64,000 bases of DNA from Alteribacillus persepolensis (GCF_900099605.1 NZ_FNDK01000002.1:62001-126000); one strand, 5' to 3'; shown: positions 51,513-61,446, counted from the stretch's first letter. Notes: generated by a model from the sequence alone, not told the origin. Numbers and translations: made by a program.

Positions 51513-53333
51513 ATGTCAGTAATGCTTTTATTTGTGTTGATGTGGCTGTCATTTATCGGCTATGGCTTTTACTTGCACTACCGTTTTTCCTTTCCCCCGG
51601 CTGTGATTCCGTTGTTTGTGTTTTCAAGTGTTGTGGCGGTTGTTTTCATCGCCGGCTTGATGGATGTATTGCGGCCTGCTGTATACGGCATTTGGAGCAT
51701 TGGGCTTATCTTGTTTGTATACGCTGGTTACCGCATCATAAAGAAACGTTTGTTCACGTCACTCATCACACCAGGGTTGGTATTTTTTACAGCTATGTGT
51801 GGTTTCTTTCTCGTCTTATTAAAAGATGCGGTGTTTCTGCACTTTGATAACTTCAGCCACTGGGGTATCATTGTGAAACATTTGTTCTTATATGACAGCC
51901 TGCCAGGAGACGCTTCGGTGATTACATATAAAAACTATCCGCCTGGTACAGCGTTATTTGTTTATTATATTGTAACATTGATCGGCTTTTCGGAAACAAA
52001 AGCGTTGATGGCACAATCGTTTTTAGTGGCTGCTGCTTTGACGCCGCTGTTTTTGTTTACGTCGTGGAAACGGCCGTTGTTACTAATCGTTGTAACAGCA
52101 GCGGCGTTTGTTCTGCTGCTCATTGATGCGGCGAGTATTTATACATTGCTTGTTGACCAGATTCTTGGTTATATGACGATTGCCGTTATGCTCATTGTTT
52201 TTTATTACCGGAACCATGTACGCTTGATGATGGCAGCGGCTGCACCGGTGCTAGCATTGTTGGTTCTCACAAAAGACAGCGGCAAAATCTTTTTTGCGTT
52301 TTGTGTGGTTTGGATTATCGCTGTGGTGATTAAAAACAGGCAGTCGCTGCAAGGGAAAGCGGGACAGGTTCTCAGCATGTTTGTACTATTAGTGCTGGCT
52401 TTTCCGCTGCTTGTGAATGGGCTGTGGTCTTCATATATCGAAAGGGCTTACACGTCGGATTATGAAGAGAATAAATTTGCGATTACGAAAGAAACATTTC
52501 TTGACCCGAATAAATCTGATGAAGTGGTTCAGCAGCTGTGGCCAAATGTACTTTCCCAAGCATTTGATATGTCGGTTGATGTCATTCAAGTGATGACTGT
52601 TGTCAGCATTGCAGCGATACTAACGTTTGTTTGGTCAGCATTTGTAAAAAAACGCTCGCCGCGTGCACTGTTGTTTACAACGCTATTTGTACATTTGTTC
52701 TATGTTGTCTATATCGGATTGTTGTATCTGCTGTATTTATATTTAATGCCAGAGGGCGAAGCTGCTAATTTAGCAGGATTTTCGCGTTACCAGGCTACAG
52801 CAGGTGTGTTTTTTACCGGACTGCTGCTTGTGATGCTGTTACGAGAGTGGCAGAAGATATCATACGATGGCGGCCGGGCCTGGTTTTCAAAAGCGATGAT
52901 GGCAGGGTGCGCAGTTGTGGCAATGCTCCCGCTTTTAAACAACATTCCGGCCCTTTTACAACAGCACAATCCTGGTGCTGAGCCGCGTTATCCTGCGCTT
53001 GAGCAATATTACGCGTTAACAGATGCAGAAAAAATAACAGGTGATACAAAAATAACATTAATACGTGACACCGGTGAGTCAGACCATGGCTTTTTAAGAC
53101 ATGCAATGAATTATGAACGTATGGCAAAAACGACATTTGTTCACACAATGTGCCAGACGGAGGAAGAGAAAGAAAAATTACAGGAAGATGTAAAAGAGTC
53201 TGATTATCTTATTGTGCTGAAAAACACAGAAGAAATGAATGAATGTCTGGCAGAAGTGAATCAAGCTGGCCCGCTAGAACCTGGCAATTATTTGATTGAG
53301 GAAGGTGTCATTATGACAAAAGTGACACCGTGA
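51513..53333 (+). CDS. Polytopic membrane protein, GT-C glycosyltransferase-like
   Basis: 606 residues with about 12 membrane segments and a soluble C-terminal domain of about 120 residues. The first large outer loop contains FLHFDNFSHWGIIVKHLFLY followed by YKNYPPGTALFVYYI, a layout resembling polyprenyl-phosphate-sugar-dependent GT-C enzymes in which an Asp in the first loop is catalytic. No named family is certain. Co-transcribed with the GT2-GtrA gene, so it may transfer the flipped sugar onto a wall polymer or surface glycoprotein (inference). Confidence 0.68.
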   Translation: MSVMLLFVLMWLSFIGYGFYLHYRFSFPPAVIPLFVFSSVVAVVFIAGLMDVLRPAVYGIWSIGLILFVYAGYRIIKKRLFTSLITPGLVFFTAMCGFFLVLLKDAVFLHFDNFSHWGIIVKHLFLYDSLPGDASVITYKNYPPGTALFVYYIVTLIGFSETKALMAQSFLVAAALTPLFLFTSWKRPLLLIVVTAAAFVLLLIDAASIYTLLVDQILGYMTIAVMLIVFYYRNHVRLMMAAAAPVLALLVLTKDSGKIFFAFCVVWIIAVVIKNRQSLQGKAGQVLSMFVLLVLAFPLLVNGLWSSYIERAYTSDYEENKFAITKETFLDPNKSDEVVQQLWPNVLSQAFDMSVDVIQVMTVVSIAAILTFVWSAFVKKRSPRALLFTTLFVHLFYVVYIGLLYLLYLYLMPEGEAANLAGFSRYQATAGVFFTGLLLVMLLREWQKISYDGGRAWFSKAMMAGCAVVAMLPLLNNIPALLQQHNPGAEPRYPALEQYYALTDAEKITGDTKITLIRDTGESDHGFLRHAMNYERMAKTTFVHTMCQTEEEKEKLQEDVKESDYLIVLKNTEEMNECLAEVNQAGPLEPGNYLIEEGVIMTKVTP

Positions 53334-53545
53334 ACTACCCGCCACTTAGCTACGCTTGAAGAGGGAGATACGTTAAAATGTTTCTCTAACTCGTTTTTAC
53401 TTGAGGCTGGCGTAACTTTAAGACAGGTTATTCTACAGCTGAACAATAAGGGATGAACGTACAGGTTAAGTGTTGTTAACATACGGAGACCCTGCTGGAA
53501 ACAGAGCGAGCTGAACCTTCTTTTTTCGGACACTTGTGTTTTTTA

Positions 53546-53608
53546 ACCAAGTCAGCTGAAGTTGTGTCCGCGGAACGTGCAGAATATTAATGAAGCAATG
53601 ATAGAAAT
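53546..53608 (+). repeat. Dispersed intergenic repeat, copy 2 (3' half)
   Basis: Aligns over 63 bases to 41816-41878 at roughly 80 percent identity. Shared segments include GTCCGCGGAACG (GCCCGCGGAACG in copy 1) and AGCAATGATAGAAAT. Confidence 0.65.
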
Positions 53609-53728
53609 AACTGTTATCAGCAAACTATCTGATTTTATTTTCATGAACTATTCAGACTGTCCTATGATTACTATACGTTTGTTCCCGCCTCTTTTGGTTG
53701 TATCTTTATACATCTATTAATCTTTCAA

Positions 53729-53757
53729 TTGACAGTTTCCGACAATTGGAATATTCT
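53729..53757 (+). promoter_or_regulatory. Promoter of SLH glycosidase gene
   Basis: TTGACA at 53729-53734 and TATTCT at 53752-53757 with a 17-base spacer. Confidence 0.6.
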
Positions 53758-53816
53758 ACAATTAGTGCTTTTTACATAGATTGGTAGATACATATAATGG
53801 GAGAGGATTTATACAA

Positions 53817-56036
53817 ATGGGAATAAAAAGAACCATAAAACGCAGCATGACTGCTGTGTTGTCGACGTCGTTGTTTGTTGCCGCAGCGCATACAGCCGGG
53901 GCTTCGTCTTTTCAAGTAAGTCCAGGAGTTACATATGAAAGTGATGCGGCACATGGAGCTAATGTGTTGACCGTTGATATAACGGAGAACTACAGCGAAC
54001 TTGATATTGGGGTGCCCGAGCCGCTGAATCAGTTACAAACCACTTCTGAGCAATCAAGGAATGCAACAAGAGAGGGGCATCGGGTGGTAGGTGCTATTAA
54101 TGCTTCCTTCTTTGATATGGGAGCTGGTTCGACGCAGCTGCCTTTCAGTATTATTACAAAAAACAATGAAATTATAAGTTTCGGGCGTGTATCGGAAGGC
54201 AGAGAACATTATCGCAGTGAACCGATTGTTTTTGGCGAGACGCGGGATGGAAAAGTTGCAATTGGAGAATATCAAGCGCGTGCCCATACTGAAGTGAATG
54301 GAAAAACAGTCACGGTGGATAATATCAATGCGACGCGCCGAAGCAGTGAAGCTGTCTTGTTTACACCGGCTTATATAGATAAACGGACAGGAACAAACCA
54401 GTACGGCGTGGAAATTATCGTCGAGCAAGCCAGTGGCAATCCGGAAAGTTTTTCGTTTGGTGAGACATTGAGCGGTACAGTTACAGCTATACGTGACTAT
54501 GATGCTGTTGGTAATGCAGCTATCCCAGAAAACGGGTTTGTTATCTCAGCGAACGGGGACAGATATGACCAGCTGAAAGATGTTTCTGTTGGAGATTCTA
54601 TTTCTGTTAAAGCAACGATTAATAATCAATGGCAAGACGCATCCTTTATTCTAGGGAGCGGCCCGCAGCTAGTAAAAAATGGAGAAGTCAACATTACGAT
54701 GGATCCTAACAGCTGGCGTTATAAGTCACAGACAGCGCGTACAGCTGTTGGAGTGAACGCTTCTGGTGATAAAGCGTTTATGGTGACCTTGGATAACGCC
54801 GATATAGGAGAGCTTGCTAGATATATGAAGAATATCGGTGCAGATCGAGCGCTTAATTTTGACGGCGGCGGTTCGACCACACTCGTTGCAAGACAGCACG
54901 GGGATGAATATGCAAGTGTCATGAACCGTCTGTCTGCGGGCAGTGAACGTGCTGTGTCGTCTACGCTTCAAGCGATAAGTACGGCACCAACATCGGAGCT
55001 TGCCCGCTTGGTTCTTTCGAGAGAAAGCGGCACGCTTTTAGTTGGCCATGAGATAGATATGTCATATACATATGGAATGGATAAATACTATAATCCTGTT
55101 CAAGTAGATGGCAGTGCGATTACGTGGACAGTTAGCAATGACATCGGTTCTATGAACGGAAATACATTTACTGCTGAAAACAATGGTGAAGGAAGGATTC
55201 AAGCCAATGTAAATGGCACCCAAGTAGGTTCTGCAGCAGTAGAAGTAACAGATGCGTTTGACAAGTGGAACTTGTCGCATACACAGCTTACGCTCGGAAC
55301 AGGAGAAAGTCAGCAGTTATCTGTCAATCCCGCACTTTCTAATGGAGAAAAACTGTTGTTTGATCAATCACAGATAGAGTGGGACGTAAGCAGTGATATT
55401 GGAACTATTACGGCAGACGGCACATTTACTGCTGGTAATGAACCAGGCTCAGGAAATATTACGGTAACTCTTGCTGGACAAGAACGGGAAATTCCGGTAA
55501 GTGTGGCAGCACCACCAATGTTTCAAGATGTAGCTCATGATTATTGGGCAGCAGAGGCTATTGAGTATTTGGCAGAAAGAGACATTGTTAATGGGTACGA
55601 TGATGGAACGTATCGTCCGGGTATGCATTTGAAACGCTCTCAAGCGGCACAAATTCTCGTTCGCTCGTTTGACTATGACACAGCGAACCGGCCGAATCCA
55701 GACTTCGCTGATGTCGATTCCGGTTTTCACGCGTATGACGTGATAGCTGCGGTGGCTGATGAAGAAATTATGCGCGGTTCTGATGGGCGCTTTCGACCGA
55801 ATGGAGAATTGACACGCGCGCAAATGGCGGTCATTCTTGCTCGCGTCTTTGACTTAGAAAGTGAGACAAAGCAGACGTTTCAAGATGTGGACAAAGATTA
55901 TTGGGCGTACGAAGAAATTGAGGCACTGGCAGCACACGGAATTGGACGCGGAAGCGATGGTCATTTCCGTCCTGGAGAGCCAGTCAATCGGGCGCAATTT
56001 GCGGTCTTTATGGAACGGGCATTAGAGGATTTATAA
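53817..56036 (+). CDS. Secreted phosphodiester glycosidase-domain protein with SLH anchor
   Basis: 739 residues. Signal peptide about 1-31 (ending AGA-SSF). Residues about 80-390 form the NAGPA/DUF2233 phosphodiester glycosidase domain (GAINASFFD, FILGSGPQLVKNGE, ARTAVGVN, LNFDGGGSTTLV). Two Ig-like Big_2-type modules follow (VQVDGSAITWTVSNDIGSMN and EIEWDVSSDIGTI-like segments), then three SLH repeats (FQDVAHDYWAAEAIEYLAER, FADVDSGFHAYDV, FQDVDKDYWAYEEIEAL). Probably a wall-bound enzyme cutting sugar-1-phosphodiester bonds in wall glycans or exopolysaccharide. ATG 53817 follows GGGAGAGG. Confidence 0.88.
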   Translation: MGIKRTIKRSMTAVLSTSLFVAAAHTAGASSFQVSPGVTYESDAAHGANVLTVDITENYSELDIGVPEPLNQLQTTSEQSRNATREGHRVVGAINASFFDMGAGSTQLPFSIITKNNEIISFGRVSEGREHYRSEPIVFGETRDGKVAIGEYQARAHTEVNGKTVTVDNINATRRSSEAVLFTPAYIDKRTGTNQYGVEIIVEQASGNPESFSFGETLSGTVTAIRDYDAVGNAAIPENGFVISANGDRYDQLKDVSVGDSISVKATINNQWQDASFILGSGPQLVKNGEVNITMDPNSWRYKSQTARTAVGVNASGDKAFMVTLDNADIGELARYMKNIGADRALNFDGGGSTTLVARQHGDEYASVMNRLSAGSERAVSSTLQAISTAPTSELARLVLSRESGTLLVGHEIDMSYTYGMDKYYNPVQVDGSAITWTVSNDIGSMNGNTFTAENNGEGRIQANVNGTQVGSAAVEVTDAFDKWNLSHTQLTLGTGESQQLSVNPALSNGEKLLFDQSQIEWDVSSDIGTITADGTFTAGNEPGSGNITVTLAGQEREIPVSVAAPPMFQDVAHDYWAAEAIEYLAERDIVNGYDDGTYRPGMHLKRSQAAQILVRSFDYDTANRPNPDFADVDSGFHAYDVIAAVADEEIMRGSDGRFRPNGELTRAQMAVILARVFDLESETKQTFQDVDKDYWAYEEIEALAAHGIGRGSDGHFRPGEPVNRAQFAVFMERALEDL

Positions 56037-56079
56037 ACAGCTTAAGAGGCAGGCTGGAAAAAACGTATAGGAACCAAAG

Positions 56080-56117
56080 AATAATCCAAACGATTTATAA
56101 ATCGTTTGGATTATTTG
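56080..56117 (+). terminator. Perfect 16-bp hairpin, likely terminator
   Basis: AATAATCCAAACGATT and AATCGTTTGGATTATT with a TATA loop; only a short T-tail follows. It resembles the hairpin at 41894-41930. Confidence 0.65.
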
Positions 56118-56261
56118 TGGACACTTCAGGAAAGGCATCTTGGTTAAGGGATGAAAGGATAAGAAACATGGCGCCTTCCGCCATAAAGGCGCGGTGGCAC
56201 CTTGAGTTTTCGCATATTATACACTGGAGAACTTGCATGCAGCAGCCGTGTGAGGATGCTG

Positions 56262-57173
56262 TTATTTCTTTTGCAGCGGGTAGGCTTTCCAGCTGCTTAA
56301 ATCGATATGTTCTTTTTGTACAAGCTCCGTTGGAAAAATGAATGTCCATGGTTTGCTTGTGTTAGCTTTCACTTCAAATTGATCGAGGGAAAACCCGCCT
56401 TTTGCTACGACTTGAGAGTGGCTGTCTTCCACTTGCAGCGGAATTTGTTCAAGTGTAATGTTTTTGTTGCTGCCATTACGAATAAGCAGCGTCACATGCA
56501 GGGCACCGTCGTCTTTTTGCAGAGCTTTTAAGCCCATAAAATTGACTTCACCCGGTTTTGGCGGATCTAAGTTTTCTACCATCTCTTTTAGTTTGGATTT
56601 ATCCTTTTCCGCAAGCGATTGTTCCCAGCTGTTATCAAGCTGCAGGCTATGTTTTCGCGACGATGGCTTGAGTTGAAAAGCCAGCTTCCATCCCTCTTCG
56701 GGTAAATCACTTGTGAACAATTCCTCGTCGTTAAAGGTGAAGTTCCATGGACGGCTGCTTTTTGCCGGGATTTCTCCAGCGCTTGATAAATCCACTGTCT
56801 TTCGGCCGAGTACATTATCTTTGGCGTCGAGAAAGACTAAGGTTGTTTCATGCAATGTAATGGTTTTGTTTAAGCTGTTACGAATAAACGCTGTGATTTG
56901 GCATGTGCCAGGCTCATTTTCCTGCAGACTAATACCAGAAAGGGAAATCTGGTTTGGTCTTAAAGCAGGACATTCCATATTTAGAAACTGGAATGAATAC
57001 TGGTCTTCTTTTGACATCGTCCATTCCGGATGAAATGAAAGATCCGTATGTACCTCTTCCTCGGTGTTATCAGCCTCGCTTGTTTCGTTTAACAATTCCT
57101 CGGAGGAAACGGCTGATTCGTTTCCTTCCATTTTCGGGTTTCCGTTTTTCTTTTTACGAAAAAATGGGAGCAT
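56262..57173 (-). CDS. slaP: Accessory Sec system S-layer assembly protein
   Basis: 303 residues: short basic start, acidic linker (about 18-42), then two copies of a roughly 115-residue SLAP beta-rich domain. The copies are visible as PNQISLSGISLQENEPGTCQ with NKTITLHETTLVF, and VNFMGLKALQKDDGALHVTL with NKNITLEQIPLQV, both ending KPWxFxF-like. In Bacillus anthracis SlaP works with SecA2 to secrete S-layer proteins. Here it directly follows secA2 with stop and start overlapping by one base (TAATG). Confidence 0.9.
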   Translation of the reverse strand: MLPFFRKKKNGNPKMEGNESAVSSEELLNETSEADNTEEEVHTDLSFHPEWTMSKEDQYSFQFLNMECPALRPNQISLSGISLQENEPGTCQITAFIRNSLNKTITLHETTLVFLDAKDNVLGRKTVDLSSAGEIPAKSSRPWNFTFNDEELFTSDLPEEGWKLAFQLKPSSRKHSLQLDNSWEQSLAEKDKSKLKEMVENLDPPKPGEVNFMGLKALQKDDGALHVTLLIRNGSNKNITLEQIPLQVEDSHSQVVAKGGFSLDQFEVKANTSKPWTFIFPTELVQKEHIDLSSWKAYPLQKK

Positions 57174-59542
57174 TATTTTTTCACCTCTTTTGGAACAACA
57201 ATTGGTCGTAAGATTTTTGAAAGGTAGAGCGCTGCGTCTTGTTCAATCATGTCGTGCATCCGAGAAAACAGTTCATATCCTTCCCGTGTGAATACACGCA
57301 TAGGATCTTCTTGTTGATAACTGCGTAAGCCAATGCCTTCTTTTAAGCGGGTCATTTCTTCCAAATGACTGAGCCAATGGCGGTCAATGGATGTGAGCAG
57401 CACCTTTCGTGCCTGCATTTGCACCGTATTTTTCTCGCGGAAATTTTCAATAACAGCCAAGTATTCCTCGGTGGCCTCTTCTACAATATCCATAATTTCT
57501 TTTCTTGACTCAACCGATTTTGGCAGCGTAATAGCTGGCTTTAAAATAATATGGCGAAGACGTGTTTGCAGTTCAGTCGTATTCCAGTCTTCAGGCAAGT
57601 ATTCGTCCCCGCAATAACGTTCAACGAGCTTTTTTGTACTGGATTGGACCATTTCCATCCATGTGCTGAGCGGATCGTCTTGTTTGAGTACTTTATCGCG
57701 CAGTGTGTAAATAACGTTTCGCTGCTCGTTGGCGATATCGTCTAGTTTTAGTGTGTATTCCCGCAAAGAAGCATTTGCGTTTTCACACATTTCTTGTGCT
57801 AAATTGACGACGCGGTGAGCATCTTCGTTTAAGACGCGTCCGCCGTTATCTGTCTGTAAATTTTCTTTTAGCTTTTCGATGTCTTCTTCTCCAAAACGCA
57901 GCAGCATCTCATCTTCAAGAGAGAGAAACATCTGTGTTTCACCAGGGTCGCCTTGACGGCCGGAGCGTCCCTTTAATTGATTGTCGATACGCCTGTTTTC
58001 ATGGCGCTCGGTGCCAAGCACAAATAAACCGCCCAGTTCTGCGACGCCCTCACCAAGCATAATGTCTGTACCACGTCCAGCCATATTGGTGGCGATGGTT
58101 ACTTGTCCTTTTTGACCGGCCAGAGAAATGAGCTGTACTTCTTTTTCTACACTTTTAGCATTTAACAACTCATATGGAATTTTTTGTTCATCCAAATAGC
58201 CAGCCATAGTTTCGGACTGGATAATAGAAGAGGTGCCAATGAGGACAGGCTGTCCTTTTTGATACCGTTTTTCGACTTCGTTGGCAACGGCTTTGTATTT
58301 GTCACCTGCTGTTGCAAAGATAATATCTTCTTTATCCTCACGAATTCGTGTCTTATTGGTTGGTATTTGGATAACGTCCATTCCATACAGGTTCCGAAAT
58401 TCTTGTTCTTCGGTTTTTGCTGTTCCTGTCATTCCAGCAATCGTTGGATACATGCGGAAATAGTTTTGCACGGTCAGCTGTGCTTGCGTTTTATTTTCTT
58501 CGGTAATTTCAAGGCCCTCTTTTGCCTCTAATGCTTGATGTAAGCCGTCGCTGAATGTACGGCCGTCCATGATGCGTCCAGTAAACATATCAACTAATTT
58601 AATTTCACCGTCTTTGACGATGTAGTCCACATCACGTTTAAACATGACACGCGCACGCAATGCTTGCAGCACAAAATGATAGAGTGTGTGGTGCTCAAGG
58701 TCATACAAGTTATTGATGCCAAATGCTCTTTCGACTTTGGTAATACCTGCATCAGTTAAACTAACAGACTTTGAAATCGGATCGTACAAATAATCGGTTT
58801 CAGCATCGAAACTACGTGCCATTTTCGCGCAGATTTGATAGAGGCTCGGGTTTACTTCGGTTTTGCCGGCGATGATAAGAGGAGTTTTTGCTTCATCTAC
58901 AAGTACGCTGTCTATTTCATCAATGATGGCAAAATGATAGGGACGCTGTACTTTTTCATGTACGTTATAGACCATGTTGTCTTTTAGATAATCAAACCCA
59001 AATTCATTGCCTACGCCATATGTAATATCCGCTGCATAGGCGGCTTTCTTTTCATCTTTTGCAAGACGAGGGACATTTAGTCCAACAGTTAAACCAAGAA
59101 ATTCGTGCACTTGACCAATTAACTCCCTGTCGCGCCGCGCTAAATATTCATTGACCGTGATGACATGCACGCCTTTTCCTTCTAATGCCTGCAAATAGCT
59201 GGGCAAAGAAGCAACAAGTGTCTTTCCTTCCCCGGTGGCCATTTCAGCAATGTCTCCGTCGTTTAATGTAAGCCCTCCTAACAACTGGACATCGTAATGA
59301 CGAAGACCAATGACACGTTTTGATGCTTCACGAACAACGGCAAATGCTTCGTCTCTTATTTTATGTAAAGGCTCTCCGTTTTGAAGGCGTTCACGAAACT
59401 CTGGTGTTTTTTGCTGTAATTCTTCATCGGACAGCTTTTGAATCTCAGGTTCTAGTTTATTCATTCGGTCAACGATTTTCCGGTACTTTTTTAAACGGCG
59501 CTGTTGCTCGTCGCCAATAATCTTTTTTAATGAAGCAATCAT
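57173..59542 (-). CDS. secA2: Accessory Sec translocase ATPase SecA2
   Basis: 789 residues, shorter than SecA1 (about 840), with Walker A MATGEGKTL, DEIDSVLVDEAKTPLIIAG as the DEAD-type motif, TNMAGRGTDIMLGEGV and QLKGRSGRQGDPG. It ends PIVVPKEVKK with no Cys-rich zinc-binding tail, consistent with a specialised SecA2. Coupled to slaP downstream, and next to four genes for SLH proteins that are its plausible cargo. Contiguous gene without frameshift. Confidence 0.93.
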   Translation of the reverse strand: MIASLKKIIGDEQQRRLKKYRKIVDRMNKLEPEIQKLSDEELQQKTPEFRERLQNGEPLHKIRDEAFAVVREASKRVIGLRHYDVQLLGGLTLNDGDIAEMATGEGKTLVASLPSYLQALEGKGVHVITVNEYLARRDRELIGQVHEFLGLTVGLNVPRLAKDEKKAAYAADITYGVGNEFGFDYLKDNMVYNVHEKVQRPYHFAIIDEIDSVLVDEAKTPLIIAGKTEVNPSLYQICAKMARSFDAETDYLYDPISKSVSLTDAGITKVERAFGINNLYDLEHHTLYHFVLQALRARVMFKRDVDYIVKDGEIKLVDMFTGRIMDGRTFSDGLHQALEAKEGLEITEENKTQAQLTVQNYFRMYPTIAGMTGTAKTEEQEFRNLYGMDVIQIPTNKTRIREDKEDIIFATAGDKYKAVANEVEKRYQKGQPVLIGTSSIIQSETMAGYLDEQKIPYELLNAKSVEKEVQLISLAGQKGQVTIATNMAGRGTDIMLGEGVAELGGLFVLGTERHENRRIDNQLKGRSGRQGDPGETQMFLSLEDEMLLRFGEEDIEKLKENLQTDNGGRVLNEDAHRVVNLAQEMCENANASLREYTLKLDDIANEQRNVIYTLRDKVLKQDDPLSTWMEMVQSSTKKLVERYCGDEYLPEDWNTTELQTRLRHIILKPAITLPKSVESRKEIMDIVEEATEEYLAVIENFREKNTVQMQARKVLLTSIDRHWLSHLEEMTRLKEGIGLRSYQQEDPMRVFTREGYELFSRMHDMIEQDAALYLSKILRPIVVPKEVKK

Positions 59543-59648
59543 GTTGTTCTCTCCTTATTTCAATGAGCTTTCTATCAATAACACTTGTATCAGTATATCA
59601 TTTTCCCCGCGTTTATTTCATTAGGAAACCAATTTTTTTACAGTTGGA

Positions 59649-59677
59649 TTGGAAGAGTTTGGTTTGTCCGTTATAAT
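59649..59677 (+). promoter_or_regulatory. Promoter of SLT-SH3-SLH gene
   Basis: TTGGAA at 59649-59654 and a perfect TATAAT at 59672-59677 with a 17-base spacer, 33 bases before the start. Confidence 0.6.
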
Positions 59678-59710
59678 AGATTCATAGACAAAAAGAAGGG
59701 GGCAGCAAAG

Positions 59711-61138
59711 ATGAAGAAAGGTTTGGGTGTGCTCGCAGCAGCTGGAGCAGCGCTACTTCTTAGTGTGCCGGCGCTAGCTGAAGAGAACACTGGTAAAGAA
59801 GAGAAAGACAGGCTGTCATATAAAGAGAAAAAAGACCTGCTCACGGAAACGGCATTAGAATATGAGATTCCGCCGGAAATTTTAAAAGCAATCGCCTATG
59901 AAGAAACTGGAATGAAACAATTTGACGAAGCAGGAAACGTCATAAGAAATGAAAATGACGATGGCGGCATTGGCATGATGCAGGTGACATTGGACGAAGA
60001 TGATTTAATGAATCGCAACGTAGATAAAGAAAGGCTGGAACATGATACGGCCTATAATATTGAGGTGGGTGCACAGCTGTTAGAAGAAAAATGGAACTGG
60101 TCCGGCAATTTATTGCCTGCCGTAAATGATGGGCAGCGCCATATTCTTGAGAACTGGTATTTTGCAGTGCTGGCATACAACGGCTTAGATGAACGCAATG
60201 ACCCGAATAAGAGCGGTGATACATATCAAGAGGGTATTTATGAAAGAGTTGCGAAAAGCAATCTCTTTGACGTGAGTGTGTTCGATTTGCCAGGGGTGGA
60301 TACTGTTTATGAAAACGACAGCAACATTATGTCATTTGAAGAAAAACACGTGACAACGGAAACAAAGACACCTTCTTTACAGATGTTTAAAGAAGGGGAT
60401 GATGTGTACAGTTACAGGGAATCTGGTAATTCTATTAATTTTCGTGAAGGCCCGTCGACAGGCACAGCACTATTAGGAAATGTCGCAGTATATACGCCGC
60501 TGACGGTAGAAGGAGCGCTTGAGCACGATAACAATCCGGCAAATCACTACGGCTTTTATCCGTTCTATTATTCAGACAGTCATGGCTACATGGCAAGCTC
60601 TTATGTTCAGGAAGGAGCAATAACAGCATTTCCGGACGTACGCGGTGATGAGCTGATTAAAGCAGTGGCTGAGCTGGAAGCCCAAGGCATTATTAATGGC
60701 CATGAAGACGGGACATTTAAGCCAAATGATCCGATAAAAAGAAAGCACGTGGCAGCAATGCTTGATAAAGCGCTGGACTTACAAGTTCCGGGTGATTATG
60801 AATTACAAGCAGCTGGCGTTGACAAGGACAACCCTTATTATGAGCCGCTGCGTGCAGTGGAGTATCACGGTATTATGACAGGAAGCAATGGTGATATCCG
60901 TAAAGAGGAAAATATGACGAGGGCACAAATGGCAAGTGTTCTCACAACTGCTTTAGCGGATTATGCTGAACCTGCCGGCGAACAGCATCACTTTGCCGAT
61001 ATTGGTTTTGATTACTGGAACTATGATGCTATTAATACGCTGTATCACAATGGGTGGACAACAGAAGATCCATATCGGCCAAGTGGAGATGTGACAAGAG
61101 GGCAGTTTGCGTTGTTTTTAACGAGAGCGATGGAATAA
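59711..61138 (+). CDS. Secreted transglycosylase-like protein with SH3 and SLH domains
   Basis: 475 residues. Signal peptide ending ALA-EEN (about 22). Residues about 45-210 resemble a soluble lytic transglycosylase: YEIPPEILKAIAYEETGMKQ with a catalytic-type Glu, DGGIGMMQV (the GLMQ-like motif) and YFAVLAYNGL. An SH3-like module follows (INFREGPSTGTALLGNVAVY), then three SLH repeats (FPDVRGDELIKAVAELEAQG, a middle one, and FADIGFDYWNYDAINTLYHN). ATG 59711 has AAGGGGG upstream. Likely a wall-anchored peptidoglycan-cleaving enzyme active in wall turnover. Confidence 0.85.
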   Translation: MKKGLGVLAAAGAALLLSVPALAEENTGKEEKDRLSYKEKKDLLTETALEYEIPPEILKAIAYEETGMKQFDEAGNVIRNENDDGGIGMMQVTLDEDDLMNRNVDKERLEHDTAYNIEVGAQLLEEKWNWSGNLLPAVNDGQRHILENWYFAVLAYNGLDERNDPNKSGDTYQEGIYERVAKSNLFDVSVFDLPGVDTVYENDSNIMSFEEKHVTTETKTPSLQMFKEGDDVYSYRESGNSINFREGPSTGTALLGNVAVYTPLTVEGALEHDNNPANHYGFYPFYYSDSHGYMASSYVQEGAITAFPDVRGDELIKAVAELEAQGIINGHEDGTFKPNDPIKRKHVAAMLDKALDLQVPGDYELQAAGVDKDNPYYEPLRAVEYHGIMTGSNGDIRKEENMTRAQMASVLTTALADYAEPAGEQHHFADIGFDYWNYDAINTLYHNGWTTEDPYRPSGDVTRGQFALFLTRAME

Positions 61139-61248
61139 TAGCAAGCAAGTGCAAAAAACTGTGTCAAAAGCCGTTCATCAAAAAATCCATAGGAAGATAC
61201 AACTGGTTTATGGCGCAGTCTTAGGAAACAGCCTTTTGGTTACTCATA

Positions 61249-61314
61249 AAAAATCGCCTGCTTTCGTTCATGTGGTGGCTGATGCCTCCATTATACGAAA
61301 AGCGGCGATTTTTT
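61249..61314 (+). terminator. Rho-independent terminator
   Basis: AAAATCGCC...CTTTCG pairs with CGAAAA...GGCGATTTT around a long loop, ending in T6. Confidence 0.7.
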
Positions 61315-61446
61315 GTATGTGTAACATGAAAAGCGAGCTCTAAATCACGAGGAGAGATGACGATAGGGGGGCTTTTTTCACTCTATCATCTTTGCATGGC
61401 AATCAGGTAAGATGCCTGCAGGGGGGCGGCTAAGACCAGACCCATT

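Larger units (their letters stand above)
53334..53816. other. Intergenic stretch with dispersed repeat and promoter
   Basis: No gene seen. Contains the repeat copy at 53546-53608 and the promoter at 53729-53757. Confidence 0.55.
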
